A stretch of 64,000 nt of DNA from Chitinophaga sp. H8 (GTDB lineage: Bacteria > Bacteroidota > Bacteroidia > Chitinophagales > Chitinophagaceae). The position numbers and the translations under genes are program-made. Positions 54,513-64,000 of this stretch are shown in pieces (position 1 is the stretch's first letter; the number at the start of each line of letters is the position of its first letter). A model generated the notes under the pieces. It was given only the letters and a program-made list of their open reading frames with translations. It ran no database searches and had not been told where the DNA came from. The stretch lies in the NCBI RefSeq assembly GCF_040567655.1, contig NZ_JBEXAC010000002.1, forward strand, positions 3,156,631 through 3,220,630, in the 5' to 3' direction.

Positions 54513-56915
54513 ATGAATAGATTTTATTTAGGAAATTCAGAAGACGAAATGGAATTTATGCCCATTATACCATTGAATGAAGATGGGGAAGGGCAGGAAG
54601 AAGACAAGATTCCAGAAGAATTAGCACTATTACCTCTACGAAATACAGTATTATTCCCTGGCGTTGTTTTACCAATTACCGTAGGCCGGGATAAGTCTAT
54701 TAAAGCTGTAAATGACGCGTACAAGACTGACAAAATGATAGGTGTTGTAGCGCAAAAAGACAGTAATGTGGAAGATCCCAATATTGCAGACCTCTGTGAT
54801 GTGGGTACAGTAGCCCGTATTGTGAAGTTGATTAAAATGCCGGATGGAGGTACCACTATCATCATTCAGGGGCGTAAGCGGTTCAAGATCAGTGAAATAA
54901 CAACAGAGGATCCTTATTTTAAGGCCAGAATAGCGTTATTGCATGATGAAATTGCCGAAGATGATCCGGAATTTGAGGCATATGTTTCTTCTATTAAGGA
55001 CCTGGCAGGACAAATTATCCAGTTATCTCCCAACCTGCCATCAGAGGCCAGTATTATTTTGAAGAATATTGAAAATGCGTCTTTCCTGGTGCATTTTGTT
55101 TCTTCCAACCTCAACTCCGAGTTAAAAGATAAGCAGCAGTTGCTGGAAATAAACAATCTGCGCACCCGTGCAGAGCTATTGCTGAAATTGTTGCAGGTAG
55201 AATTGCAACTGGCGGAGTTGAAAAACAAGATTACCAATAAAACAAAGGCTGATCTTGATAAGCAGCAGCGGGATTATTTTCTGCAGCAGCAAATGAAGTC
55301 GATTAAGGAAGAGCTGGGAGGAGATAGTAATGAGCGGGAAGTAAAAGAGATGCAACGTAAGGCAGAGCTAAAAAAATGGCCTGCTGCCGCTGCGGAACTT
55401 TTTGCAAAGGGGGCAGAAAAACTGGAGCGTATGCATCCGAGTACCCCGGATTATTCAGTGGTATACAACCATCTGGACCTCTTACTGGATTTACCCTGGG
55501 GAGAATATACGGAAGATAGTTATGATCTGAAAAAGGCTAAAAAGGTATTGGATCATGATCACTATGGTATGGAAAAGATCAAGGAGCGTATCCTGGAATA
55601 CCTGGCTGTACTGAAATTGAAAGGGGATATGAAATCTCCTATTCTTTGTTTTGTAGGCCCTCCGGGTATTGGTAAAACCTCTCTGGGCCGTTCCATTGCC
55701 AATGCAATTGGCCGTAAATATGCCCGTTTAAGTCTGGGTGGATTGCATGATGAAAGCGAAATACGGGGGCATCGTAAAACCTACATAGGTGCTATGCCGG
55801 GCCGTATCGTACAGTCTATCCGCAAAATCAGGTCTTCCAATCCGGTAATGATACTGGATGAAATTGATAAGATAGGTAATGATTTCAGGGGAGATCCGAG
55901 CTCAGCCTTGCTGGAAGTGCTGGATCCTGAGCAGAACAGCACCTTTTATGATAACTACCTGGAGCTGGAATATGACCTGAGTAAGGTGTTGTTTATTGCT
56001 ACCGCCAATAACATCAATGCAATTCATCCGGCACTGCGTGACCGCCTGGAGATCATTGATCTGAGCGGGTATTCTGTAGAAGAAAAGATAGAGATCGCCA
56101 AGCGGCACCTCTTACCTAAACAAAAGGATGCGCACGGTTTAAAGGATTTTAAATTCAGGATCAACAATAATGTGATCGAAAAAATAGTACAGGATTATAC
56201 ACGTGAAAGCGGGGTAAGGGAATTGGACAGGCAGTTTGCCTCCATTATGCGTGCGCTCGCCAAGGAAGTAGCGCTGGAGCATAAGTTGCCCGATACCTTA
56301 ACAGTGGTAGAAATTGAAAAAATACTGGGTAAGCCCCGTTATTCCAATGAAATATATAAAGTAGGCAATCCTCCCGGCGTAGCAGTTGGGCTGGCCTGGA
56401 CATACGTAGGAGGGGATATCCTGTTTATTGAAAGCAGCCTGAGTGAGGGTAAAGGGGAATTAAAACTCACCGGAAATCTGGGAAATGTAATGAAAGAGTC
56501 GGCAGTAACGGCTTTAACGTACCTGCAGGCTAACCCCGGACCATTTAAAATAGATCCGAAATTATTCACCACAAAGAATGTACATGTGCACGTACCGGAA
56601 GGAGCAGTGCCTAAGGATGGCCCAAGTGCGGGTATTACGATGCTTACCGCACTTACTTCAGCCTATACCGGCCGTAAGGTAAAATCTTATGTAGCTATGA
56701 CCGGTGAGATCACCTTACGTGGTCAGGTATTGCCGGTGGGCGGGATCAAAGAAAAAATCCTGGCCGCCAAGAGAGCTGGTATCAAGGAGATCATTCTTTG
56801 CTGGCAAAATGAAAAAGATATCAAGGAAATTAACCCGGATTATATTAAAGGGTTAAAGTTCCATTATGTGAAGCAAATGAACCAAGTGCTGGATATAGCG
56901 TTATTAAAGAAGTAA
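54513..56915 (+). CDS. lon: ATP-dependent protease Lon
   Basis: An 800-residue LonA serine protease that degrades damaged and regulatory proteins. Domains in order: N-terminal LON substrate domain (about 35-230), coiled-coil linker, AAA+ module with Walker A GPPGIGKTS (about 382-390) and Walker B MILDEIDKIG, then the peptidase with Ser705 in DGPSAGIT and the lysine in GGIKEK (746-748). Length is normal. It is preceded by a 257-bp region and ends at its own terminator. Confidence 0.97.
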   Translation: MNRFYLGNSEDEMEFMPIIPLNEDGEGQEEDKIPEELALLPLRNTVLFPGVVLPITVGRDKSIKAVNDAYKTDKMIGVVAQKDSNVEDPNIADLCDVGTVARIVKLIKMPDGGTTIIIQGRKRFKISEITTEDPYFKARIALLHDEIAEDDPEFEAYVSSIKDLAGQIIQLSPNLPSEASIILKNIENASFLVHFVSSNLNSELKDKQQLLEINNLRTRAELLLKLLQVELQLAELKNKITNKTKADLDKQQRDYFLQQQMKSIKEELGGDSNEREVKEMQRKAELKKWPAAAAELFAKGAEKLERMHPSTPDYSVVYNHLDLLLDLPWGEYTEDSYDLKKAKKVLDHDHYGMEKIKERILEYLAVLKLKGDMKSPILCFVGPPGIGKTSLGRSIANAIGRKYARLSLGGLHDESEIRGHRKTYIGAMPGRIVQSIRKIRSSNPVMILDEIDKIGNDFRGDPSSALLEVLDPEQNSTFYDNYLELEYDLSKVLFIATANNINAIHPALRDRLEIIDLSGYSVEEKIEIAKRHLLPKQKDAHGLKDFKFRINNNVIEKIVQDYTRESGVRELDRQFASIMRALAKEVALEHKLPDTLTVVEIEKILGKPRYSNEIYKVGNPPGVAVGLAWTYVGGDILFIESSLSEGKGELKLTGNLGNVMKESAVTALTYLQANPGPFKIDPKLFTTKNVHVHVPEGAVPKDGPSAGITMLTALTSAYTGRKVKSYVAMTGEITLRGQVLPVGGIKEKILAAKRAGIKEIILCWQNEKDIKEINPDYIKGLKFHYVKQMNQVLDIALLKK

Positions 56916-57020
56916 AGATCGTGTAACATTGCTGCTATTCATAGCGGTAATTATTATACGGTTCTTCCGGTGGTTTAGTTGTACACCGGTTGAGCTTCAT
57001 GTTGATTGTTTTAAGGGTTT

Positions 57021-57060
57021 AATAAAGCCATTCCTTTTACCGGGAATGGCTTTATTTTTT
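57021..57060 (+). terminator. intrinsic terminator after lon
   Basis: AATAAAGCCATTCC (57021-57034) pairs exactly with GGAATGGCTTTATT (57043-57056), then TTTT, about 105 bp after the lon stop and 60 bp before porQ. Confidence 0.9.
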
Positions 57061-57118
57061 ACAGGGTTATTTGCATTCCCCTTTTCTTCCGTTATTTTGT
57101 GTGGCTATACCTGGGTTC

Positions 57119-58180
57119 ATGCACATAAAACATTATCTGCTTACAGGCTGCTTATTTCTCCTATGTACGATATCTGCCACCGGACAGGTGTTGGGAGGGA
57201 AGCATGTGTTTTCTTTTCTGGACCTGCCTCCTGCTGCACAAGTCACTGCATTGGGAAGTGTAAACGTAGCCCAGCAGAATAATGACCTTTCCCTTACCGC
57301 CTTAAACCCTGCCTTACTGCGGGAAAATATGGATATGCATTTGCAGGTGAATTATGCCGCTTATTTTGCAGGTGTAAAATATGGGCATGGTATGATAGGG
57401 TATCATGCTTCGGGGTTAAATACCACTTTTGCCGCCAGTATGCAATATGTAAATTATGGGCAGGTAACGCATACAGATGCAGCAGGCAATATACTGGGCA
57501 CTTTTACGCCCAGGGATTTTACAGTACAGGTGTCTGCCTCCAGGAGGTATCTGGAGAAGTGGTATTATGGTATGACCATGAAGTTTGTACATTCACGTTA
57601 TCAACAGTATGTTTCCAGCGGCATTGGAGCGGATGTTGGGATTGCTTATCAGGATACTGCCCGTTTAATGCAGATAGCTGTTGTAGCTAAAAATATGGGA
57701 GTGCAGCTTCGTACCTATGCTTACCAGGAGCAGGAGCCGCTGCCTTTTGATTTGCAGGTAGGTATTTCTCAAAGATTAAGACACGTGCCCCTGCAATTAT
57801 CTGCCACAATACACCATATTTACCAGTTTGATGTCAGGTATGCTGATCCGGCATGGGATAACGGCGCCATCATCAATACTGCAAATAGTGCTGAGGGTAA
57901 TAACACATTTGATAAGCTATTCCGGCATTTTGTGCTGGCAGCACAGATGGAGGTCGGAAAGTATGTGGAGCTCACGGCTTCCTATAATCATTTACGCCGG
58001 CAGGAGCTGGCATTGGACCGTCAAAAAGGACTGAGTGGTTTTTCTGCCGGGATAGGCGTGGTCACTAAAAAACTCCAGTTGCGGTATGCCCGTTCCTGGT
58101 ATCAGCAGGCTACGGCTTTTAATCAGCTGGGTATTAATATCCCCTTACGGGAATGGGGGATCGTACCCGCCCCCCATTAA
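57119..58180 (+). CDS. porQ: type IX secretion system protein PorQ
   Basis: A 353-residue outer-membrane-type barrel with a signal peptide (MHIKHYLLTGCLFLLCTISATGQ). The mature start VLGGKHVFSFLDLPPAAQVTALGSVNVA and the LTALNPALL segment match PorQ, which helps anchor T9SS cargo at the cell surface with PorU, PorV and PorZ. I start at 57119; an in-frame ATG 48 bp upstream adds a tail before the signal peptide. Its last 4 bp overlap pdxJ on the other strand. Confidence 0.85.
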   Translation: MHIKHYLLTGCLFLLCTISATGQVLGGKHVFSFLDLPPAAQVTALGSVNVAQQNNDLSLTALNPALLRENMDMHLQVNYAAYFAGVKYGHGMIGYHASGLNTTFAASMQYVNYGQVTHTDAAGNILGTFTPRDFTVQVSASRRYLEKWYYGMTMKFVHSRYQQYVSSGIGADVGIAYQDTARLMQIAVVAKNMGVQLRTYAYQEQEPLPFDLQVGISQRLRHVPLQLSATIHHIYQFDVRYADPAWDNGAIINTANSAEGNNTFDKLFRHFVLAAQMEVGKYVELTASYNHLRRQELALDRQKGLSGFSAGIGVVTKKLQLRYARSWYQQATAFNQLGINIPLREWGIVPAPH

Positions 58181-58908
58181 TCCACTAATTGTCTTTTGTA
58201 TAGTTGTATCGTGTTCTCCAGCCCTAAATAAATAGCATCACATACCAGTGCATGACCAATAGATACTTCTTTGAGCTGTGGAATATGCAGCTTGAAAAAG
58301 CGAAGGTTATCCAGGTTGAGGTCATGGCCCGCATTTAAATCCAATCCAAGAGCAGTAGCCTCTCTGGCTGTATTTTTATAGTCGTTAAACAACTGCAGGT
58401 TTTGCGGTTGGGTACGTGCTCTGGTATATTCTTCCGCATAAGGACCGGTATATAGCTCTATACGGTCGGCGCCGGCACTTTTAGCACCAGCTACCTTATC
58501 CACCTCGGCATTCAGGAAGATAGATACCCGGATACCCGCTTTCTTAAGTGTGGAGATCACCTCTTTCAGAAAGGCCTGATGCTGTACGGTATCCCAGCCG
58601 GTATTGGAGGTGATCGCATCCGGAGGATCCGGTACCAGGGTACATTGGTGTGGTTTTACCGCCAGTACAAGGTCCATAAAATCTTTGGAAGGATATCCTT
58701 CAATATTGAACTCCGTTGTTACCAGTGGCTTAAGGTCACGTACATCCTGAAAGCGGATATGACGTTCATCAGGGCGGGGATGTACGGTGATACCATCTGC
58801 ACCGAAACGTTCACAATCTGCGGCCACTTTTAATATATCCGGCAGGTTAGCTCCTCTGGCATTGCGGAGGGTAGCAAACTTGTTGATGTTTACACTTAAC
58901 TTGGTCAT
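58177..58908 (-). CDS. pdxJ: pyridoxine 5'-phosphate synthase
   Basis: It closes the pyridoxal-phosphate ring from 1-deoxyxylulose-5-phosphate and 3-amino-2-oxopropyl phosphate. The 243-residue TIM barrel has VNINKFATLRNARG, ADGITVHPRPDERHI and the C-terminal GHALVCDAI(Y)LGLE phosphate-binding region. Normal length. Its end overlaps porQ by 4 bp. Confidence 0.96.
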   Translation of the reverse strand: MTKLSVNINKFATLRNARGANLPDILKVAADCERFGADGITVHPRPDERHIRFQDVRDLKPLVTTEFNIEGYPSKDFMDLVLAVKPHQCTLVPDPPDAITSNTGWDTVQHQAFLKEVISTLKKAGIRVSIFLNAEVDKVAGAKSAGADRIELYTGPYAEEYTRARTQPQNLQLFNDYKNTAREATALGLDLNAGHDLNLDNLRFFKLHIPQLKEVSIGHALVCDAIYLGLENTIQLYKRQLVD

Positions 58909-58934
58909 GTTACAAAATTAGGCGTTAATACAAT

Positions 58935-58963
58935 AAAAAAGCAGCCATTGCGGCTGCTTTTTT
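58935..58963 (-). terminator. intrinsic terminator between ahcY and pdxJ
   Basis: AAAAAAGCAGCC (58935-58946) pairs with GGCTGCTTTTTT (58952-58963). Read on the minus strand it ends ahcY transcription before pdxJ; the A-run on the plus strand gives the T-run. Confidence 0.88.
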
Positions 58964-58997
58964 ATTAAAAGTACAATTTTGAGTACGCTCAAATATA

Positions 58998-60326
58998 TTA
59001 GTACCTGTAGTAGTCGGGTTTGAAAGGACCTTCTTTGGCAATACCGAGATACTCAGATTGTGCAGTGGTCAGTTCATCCAGTTCCACGCCTATTTTCTTC
59101 AGGTGCAGACGGGCTACTTTTTCATCCAGGTGTTTAGGTAATACGTAAACTTTGTTTTCGTATTTATCAGTGTTAGTCCACAGTTCCAGTTGCGCCAGTG
59201 TTTGGTTGGTAAACGAGTTACTCATTACAAAGGAAGGGTGACCGGTAGCACAACCCAGGTTTACCAGGCGGCCTTCTGCCAGCAGGATAACATCTTTACC
59301 ATCGATGGTATATTTATCAACCTGAGGTTTGATTTCTACTTTGGTTTTGCCGTAGTTGTTATTCAGCCAGGCAACATCAATTTCGATATCGAAGTGACCG
59401 ATGTTACATACGATACACTTGTCTTTCATGGCTTTAAAGTGTTCGCCGGTAATGATATCGCGGCAACCAGTAGTGGTTACAATGATATCAGCTTCTTTTA
59501 CGGCATCTGCCATTTTCTTTACTTCATAACCTTCCATTGCAGCCTGTAAAGCGCAGATCGGGTCAATTTCAGTAACGATTACACGAGCACCAGCACCAGC
59601 CAGTGATTCAGCAGAACCTTTACCCACATCACCAAAACCAGCAATAACAGCTACTTTACCAGCAATCATTACATCGGTAGCACGACGGATCGCATCTACG
59701 CAGGATTCGCGGCAACCGTATTTGTTATCAAATTTGGATTTGGTAACAGAGTCATTGATATTAATAGCAGGCATCGGTAAAGTACCGTTTTTCATACGCT
59801 CGTATAAGCGGTGAACACCAGTAGTAGTTTCTTCACTCAGGCCTTTAATATGTTGTACCAGTTCAGTGTATTTGTCAAGCACCATGTTGGTCAGGTCACC
59901 ACCATCGTCCAGGATCATGTTCAACGGACGGTCGGCAGCGCCGAAAAACAGGGTTTGTTCTATACACCAGTCAAATTCCTGCTCGTTCAGTCCTTTCCAG
60001 GCAAATACAGGAACGCCGGCAGCAGCAACAGCAGCAGCAGCATGATCTTGTGTAGAGAAGATATTACAGGAGCTCCAGCGAACTTCTGCACCCAGGTGTA
60101 CGAGGGTTTCTATCAATACAGCCGTTTGGATCGTCATGTGAAGGCAGCCAGCTATACGGGCACCTTTCAGCGGTTGAGAAGAACCATATTCTTCCCGCAA
60201 TGACATCAATCCGGGCATTTCTGCTTCCGCCAGCTCTATTTCTTTACGTCCCCACGCAGCCAGGGACATATCTTTCACCTTGTATTTGAGGTCAAAGTCA
60301 ATGTTTGAATTAGCTATTGTCGACAT
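58998..60326 (-). CDS. ahcY: adenosylhomocysteinase
   Basis: It hydrolyses S-adenosylhomocysteine to adenosine and homocysteine, keeping methyltransferases active. The 442-residue protein has the NAD-binding [27 protein letters not shown], the [14 protein letters not shown] and [15 protein letters not shown] active-site segments, and ends PFKPDYYRY, as the family does. No SAH riboswitch was recognised upstream. A terminator separates it from pdxJ. Confidence 0.97.
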   Translation of the reverse strand: MSTIANSNIDFDLKYKVKDMSLAAWGRKEIELAEAEMPGLMSLREEYGSSQPLKGARIAGCLHMTIQTAVLIETLVHLGAEVRWSSCNIFSTQDHAAAAVAAAGVPVFAWKGLNEQEFDWCIEQTLFFGAADRPLNMILDDGGDLTNMVLDKYTELVQHIKGLSEETTTGVHRLYERMKNGTLPMPAININDSVTKSKFDNKYGCRESCVDAIRRATDVMIAGKVAVIAGFGDVGKGSAESLAGAGARVIVTEIDPICALQAAMEGYEVKKMADAVKEADIIVTTTGCRDIITGEHFKAMKDKCIVCNIGHFDIEIDVAWLNNNYGKTKVEIKPQVDKYTIDGKDVILLAEGRLVNLGCATGHPSFVMSNSFTNQTLAQLELWTNTDKYENKVYVLPKHLDEKVARLHLKKIGVELDELTTAQSEYLGIAKEGPFKPDYYRY

Positions 60327-60824
60327 TCTTAAAAATTTTGTGCAAATCTACACCTATTTTAACTTTTCACATAGTATCGGCAGGGGTTTCTTGTAGTGGT
60401 CCTGTATCTATTTGATAAACAATAGTTTGTGAAGGGAAGACCTTCTTTATCCCAGACTGATTTTTTTTGATTTATCTGTGGCGGATTACATAAATTAATT
60501 TGATTTCATATTATAATTGATTTAAATTTGCTAATTATGACATATAATTATATAAATAATTGTTTTTTGATATTTTAGAGTGTAATGAGTATCTTAAAAT
60601 TAATAAAGTATACAAACTCATTATAAAAGGCACTCCGCCAGGTTATTTTTTCAACTATTGCCAGATACCTGTAAATGAAATAGTTACGTAAGTGACGTCC
60701 AGCCCCGGTGAGAAAGAAGAAAGGTTGTTTTAAATGTAAACGATTGAAAAATAAATAGTTACAAAAAGATTATATACAGTTTGATCAATTAGCTATATGG
60801 AATAGAAATTTACACGCTTTACCT
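60327..60824. other. 498-bp AT-rich region before the giant surface protein gene
   Basis: Very AT-rich, with no open frame of use and no RNA gene seen. It must carry the promoters for ahcY (minus) and the 60825 gene (plus); I could not place them with confidence. Confidence 0.6.
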
Positions 60825-63800
60825 ATGTCAGTCCTGTCCTATCCTATTAGAAATAGAACGCTTATTGCGCCTGGTCACCTATTGTGCCAGTGGCTTTACC
60901 GATTGGTGTTGGTAGCCCTTTTGATGCTGGTGGCGGGTATGGCGTTTGCACAATCCCCGGTTATTGTACGCACGATTAATCCTACCGGCGGCCTAACCGG
61001 AGGAGACCTCAAAATTGATATTTATAGTGATGGCTCTTATACCGTAATGCGGAATGGGAAGAGTGAAACATATGCGAGTACATACTCGAACTCCAACCCT
61101 GTACAAGGGATCAATACCATGATCCGGTTAAATCATAATAACCTTGATATCCCATTAGTATTGAGATTCGGGATAGATAGTATTCCCAATACTTTTTATA
61201 TTTCTCCGATAGCTGGTACGGGCGTTCCGGGAGATGCCTGGAAAGTGCAGGTGCTGGGGCAGATGCTGGATTTTGATAACAAGCCATTACAGGTGAGCTA
61301 TACCATTAATTATGAGCAGGGTAATTCCTATTTTTTCCTGGATTACCTGCTGCATTTTAATTCTACCACATTCATTTCCAGTACGGCCGACCTCTATATC
61401 ACAGAAGAAACTGTAATGGGATCTGATTTGCCTGTTACTGCTGCTGAACAGGTAGATAACAGCAGTTGTATGAAGGGGTTTGTAACCGTCCCCCCAACAA
61501 CAATCGGTATGGAAAGGACTCCTGCACTTTCCTGTACACCTGCCCCCGCCCAAATGCAGCGCTCACATGTTTTTATCAATAAAACTGGTACAGGTTTTAC
61601 TACTTATCATGCTGGTAATGCTAATAAAAGAAATCTACTATACGAGTCTTATGGCCCAGGTTATCTTTCCGGAGATATGATGGGTAGTGGAGGAGAACAA
61701 GGAATGGCCGGGCATAAGGCATTAGGTATCTTTACCAGCGCCAAAAGAATAAAGACAGCCCGTTTTCTTGTGGGGTATGGTACTACCCGGACTGAGTTTG
61801 ATAACGTGCCAATGATTGCTAATCCGGTTCTGGAAACTGATACAGTTGTACCAATTACCGTGCAATTTGAAAATATAACTGCTTCAGGTGCAGAAGGCAA
61901 CAATCTGCATAATATAAACGGGTTGAATCTGAAAATACTGACAGCGGGTAAAATTAAGGCTGCTCAATATGTTCGTCTGAAATTAGTACCAGATGCCTCC
62001 ATTACAAATCCAGCATCGGAACATGTGGATTTTGAATACGAAGATTTTCTGGTGCCGGCAGGTACTTATGTGGTCGGACAATTAATTCCGGTAACGAGTG
62101 TTAAAATCATTGGTAATACCCAGCTCCAGTACAACCGGAGAATGAAATTTGAACTGGCATCGTGTAATACGATGGTAAAAGTTGGGGGAACTACGCAATG
62201 TACCTACGAGATTGTAGATGACGAAGACCGGCGTATTACGATCGCACCACAACATAAAGATGTACATGAAGGACAAGACACACTGATCTCTATTCATCTT
62301 CCAACGGGAACAGTACCTTCAATGGATATTAAAGTACAGTTGTCTGTATTACCAACTTCTACTATAAAGGCTAATGCTTATCATTTAAATCTTGCGTCGG
62401 CAGATAGTGCGGTAACCATTAAAGCAACTCATAACGATACTGCATTTAAACTAAGGGTACCGGCTAATAAAATCCTGGAACGTAATAAAGTGTTGAGATT
62501 GCATGCAGAGGCCACCGTATACGGACAATTGGTAACTGCAGACACTACTATTAATATTATAGATAGTACCCGGCTTGATCCTGCCAATACAGTTATAACA
62601 ATTGAGTCCACCCCGGATAAATTCCAGGAAGGCACTACACCGGAGATTAAATTGAGCTTACCAGCAGGTATTACAACAGCAGTACCCATTCCCATTACCC
62701 TTTCCACAGCCGGGTCTACCGCGACGGTAGCAGATGACTACCTGTCATTCTCTAATACCGTAACAATTGATAGTGCTGCCTCGGCTGTTGCATTTAATGT
62801 AAATATTAGAGCAGACGACCTGGTAGAGAAAACAGAAATACTTAAACTGGATGGCACCGCACATGATGGACTTACCGCATTTACAGTAGTAGGTAAATCT
62901 ATTGATATAGAAGACAGTAACGATCCGTCAACGATTGCTTTTCAGTTTAACTTTTCCCAGAACCCGCTTACCCCAGGTGGAGTAGGAGCATTGGTAAGTA
63001 TCAGCTTACCTTCTCCGCTAAAAGCAGGATATGACATCCCGGTAAATGTGGATAAAGGAAAAAGCTCTACGGTCGCTGATGGTATGCACACTGTTTTTCC
63101 AACCGGGCCTTTTGTTATTCAGAAAAACACTGCTTCCATCAGTATACCTGGTACGATAGATGCATTTAACGGGGATACCCAGGATCGTACGCTTGTATTT
63201 GTTGCGAGTGCTACAGACTTCAAAACGGATTCTGCTATGCTGCCTATCATTAATGTGGATTGGAATAATCCCGCTAATAAGGTAATAGCATTGGAAATTG
63301 TGAGCAACCCTTTTATGGAAGGAACGCAGAGTGATCTCAAAGTAAGTTTTGTGAATCCTGTGGCATGGACCAGTGATATAAATATTGAGCTGACACCTGA
63401 TGGCGCTTCTACGGCTGTTTTGTCAGATGACTATACCTTAGGTGCCAATACCATCAAATTGCCAGCTGGTAAAATGGATACGGTATATCAACATTTTGTT
63501 ACTGCAGTGTCGGACCGGATCTTTAAACCAACAAAGCAATTAATTTTAAAAGGAAGTACGTCAACGCCTGGTGGTTTTAGTATCACAAATGCGAGCAGAG
63601 ATATAGCAGATACTACCAGCTTAAATGCTGACAATAAAAATATCAGCATTGCTACCAGCAGTGCAGAGATGATAGAAGGAACGGCTTATGATGTGACGTT
63701 CAGTTTGCCAGCAGGTGTCACTACCGCTATTCCGATCAACATCAGTGTGGTGCCAGTCACCGGTTCATCCTTTACTACGTCAGACTATACGATCTCAACC

Positions 63801-64000
63801 CCGCCGGTGATTAATAATGGTGGTACGGTTACGGTACAAATCACTATTAAGGATGATGGAGTACTGACCGGCCCGGCTACCCGTGAATTAAAACTGACAG
63901 GTACTTCTACCAGTCTTCCGGGGCTGGTATTTGGAGAAGCTACTATTACCGTAAAAGACAAGGACTATGCCCCTAACATGGCTTTTGATATTACGGTGGA
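60825..64000 (+). CDS. giant secreted protein with tandem Calx-beta-like domains (3' end outside window)
   Basis: The frame is open from ATG 60825 to the end of the window (1058 residues seen). Residues 1-44 are a signal peptide with a long n-region (hydrophobic LVLVALLMLVAGMAFAQ). Residues ~45-468 form a unique region with a few cysteines. From residue 469 on there are repeats of about 115 residues starting near 469, 587, 702, 817, 938 and 1051. They have motifs such as EGT, SLPAGITTAVPI, DDY and an acidic end (IEDSND, VKDKD), as in Calx-beta domains. Likely an extracellular adhesin or T9SS cargo; the C-terminal sorting domain would be outside the window. Confidence 0.8.
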   Translation, partial: MSVLSYPIRNRTLIAPGHLLCQWLYRLVLVALLMLVAGMAFAQSPVIVRTINPTGGLTGGDLKIDIYSDGSYTVMRNGKSETYASTYSNSNPVQGINTMIRLNHNNLDIPLVLRFGIDSIPNTFYISPIAGTGVPGDAWKVQVLGQMLDFDNKPLQVSYTINYEQGNSYFFLDYLLHFNSTTFISSTADLYITEETVMGSDLPVTAAEQVDNSSCMKGFVTVPPTTIGMERTPALSCTPAPAQMQRSHVFINKTGTGFTTYHAGNANKRNLLYESYGPGYLSGDMMGSGGEQGMAGHKALGIFTSAKRIKTARFLVGYGTTRTEFDNVPMIANPVLETDTVVPITVQFENITASGAEGNNLHNINGLNLKILTAGKIKAAQYVRLKLVPDASITNPASEHVDFEYEDFLVPAGTYVVGQLIPVTSVKIIGNTQLQYNRRMKFELASCNTMVKVGGTTQCTYEIVDDEDRRITIAPQHKDVHEGQDTLISIHLPTGTVPSMDIKVQLSVLPTSTIKANAYHLNLASADSAVTIKATHNDTAFKLRVPANKILERNKVLRLHAEATVYGQLVTADTTINIIDSTRLDPANTVITIESTPDKFQEGTTPEIKLSLPAGITTAVPIPITLSTAGSTATVADDYLSFSNTVTIDSAASAVAFNVNIRADDLVEKTEILKLDGTAHDGLTAFTVVGKSIDIEDSNDPSTIAFQFNFSQNPLTPGGVGALVSISLPSPLKAGYDIPVNVDKGKSSTVADGMHTVFPTGPFVIQKNTASISIPGTIDAFNGDTQDRTLVFVASATDFKTDSAMLPIINVDWNNPANKVIALEIVSNPFMEGTQSDLKVSFVNPVAWTSDINIELTPDGASTAVLSDDYTLGANTIKLPAGKMDTVYQHFVTAVSDRIFKPTKQLILKGSTSTPGGFSITNASRDIADTTSLNADNKNISIATSSAEMIEGTAYDVTFSLPAGVTTAIPINISVVPVTGSSFTTSDYTISTPPVINNGGTVTVQITIKDDGVLTGPATRELKLTGTSTSLPGLVFGEATITVKDKDYAPNMAFDITV

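Noticed and set aside
60327..60500. SAH riboswitch upstream of ahcY
   Set aside because: The region is AT-rich with no conserved SAH-element core that I could recognise.

Overview
The window looks like chromosomal DNA from a member of the Bacteroidota, most likely the Chitinophagaceae. This rests on gene content: a type IX secretion protein (PorQ), the Bacteroidota families DUF4954, DUF4421, DUF4382 and DUF5683, a short-chain-type threonine dehydrogenase and an MbnP/MbnH-type pair. Ribosome binding sites are A-rich with little Shine-Dalgarno signal, and at least one good TTTG / TAnnTTTG promoter is present. No phage, transposase, rRNA or CRISPR array was seen. The only RNA-gene trace is a 32-bp tRNA-Ser 3' fragment. 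Species assignment is inference.

Layout. 1-4859: leucine operon leuC (5' end outside the window), a Tam-like methyltransferase, leuD, leuB, leuA. 4910-5629: a secreted D-Ala-D-Ala dipeptidase on the opposite strand. 5775-11762: non-phosphorylating L-fucose catabolism (two SDR dehydrogenases, FAH-family hydrolase, mutarotase, lactonase-type amidohydrolase, FucP symporter) with an unknown lipoprotein inside it. 11817-13700: an MbnP-like lipoprotein and a di-haem MbnH/MauG-like peroxidase. 13711-25253: housekeeping and envelope genes (DUF4954, glmS, S9 peptidase, histidine phosphatase, mgtE, bestrophin, SET). 25457-31546: histidine utilisation operon marR-hutH-hutU-hutI-hutG, preceded by two matching palindromes. 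31541-42491: mixed metabolism (CHAD, purU, phosphoesterase, aconitase, kdsA, threonine dehydrogenase and others). 42612-46760: assimilatory sulfate reduction (cysH, cysD, cysN) with an Rrf2 regulator. 46877-50099: parA-parB-DUF5683-dapB. 50125-60326: hydrolases, outer-membrane proteins, lon, porQ, pdxJ, ahcY. 60825 to the end: the start of a giant secreted protein with tandem beta-sandwich repeats.

Most of the window is ordinary metabolism. The points that deserve a second look are mostly between genes: a family of AGCT/TTAGC inverted repeats that supply stop codons or abut start codons (2123, 4861, 10385, 29204); an 11-bp tandem repeat array folded on itself (45932-46025); a long helix that buries the start codon of the MbnP-like gene (11772-11834); twin palindromes before the marR-hut operon; and an isopropylmalate/aconitate-type methyltransferase embedded in the leu operon next to the tRNA fragment.
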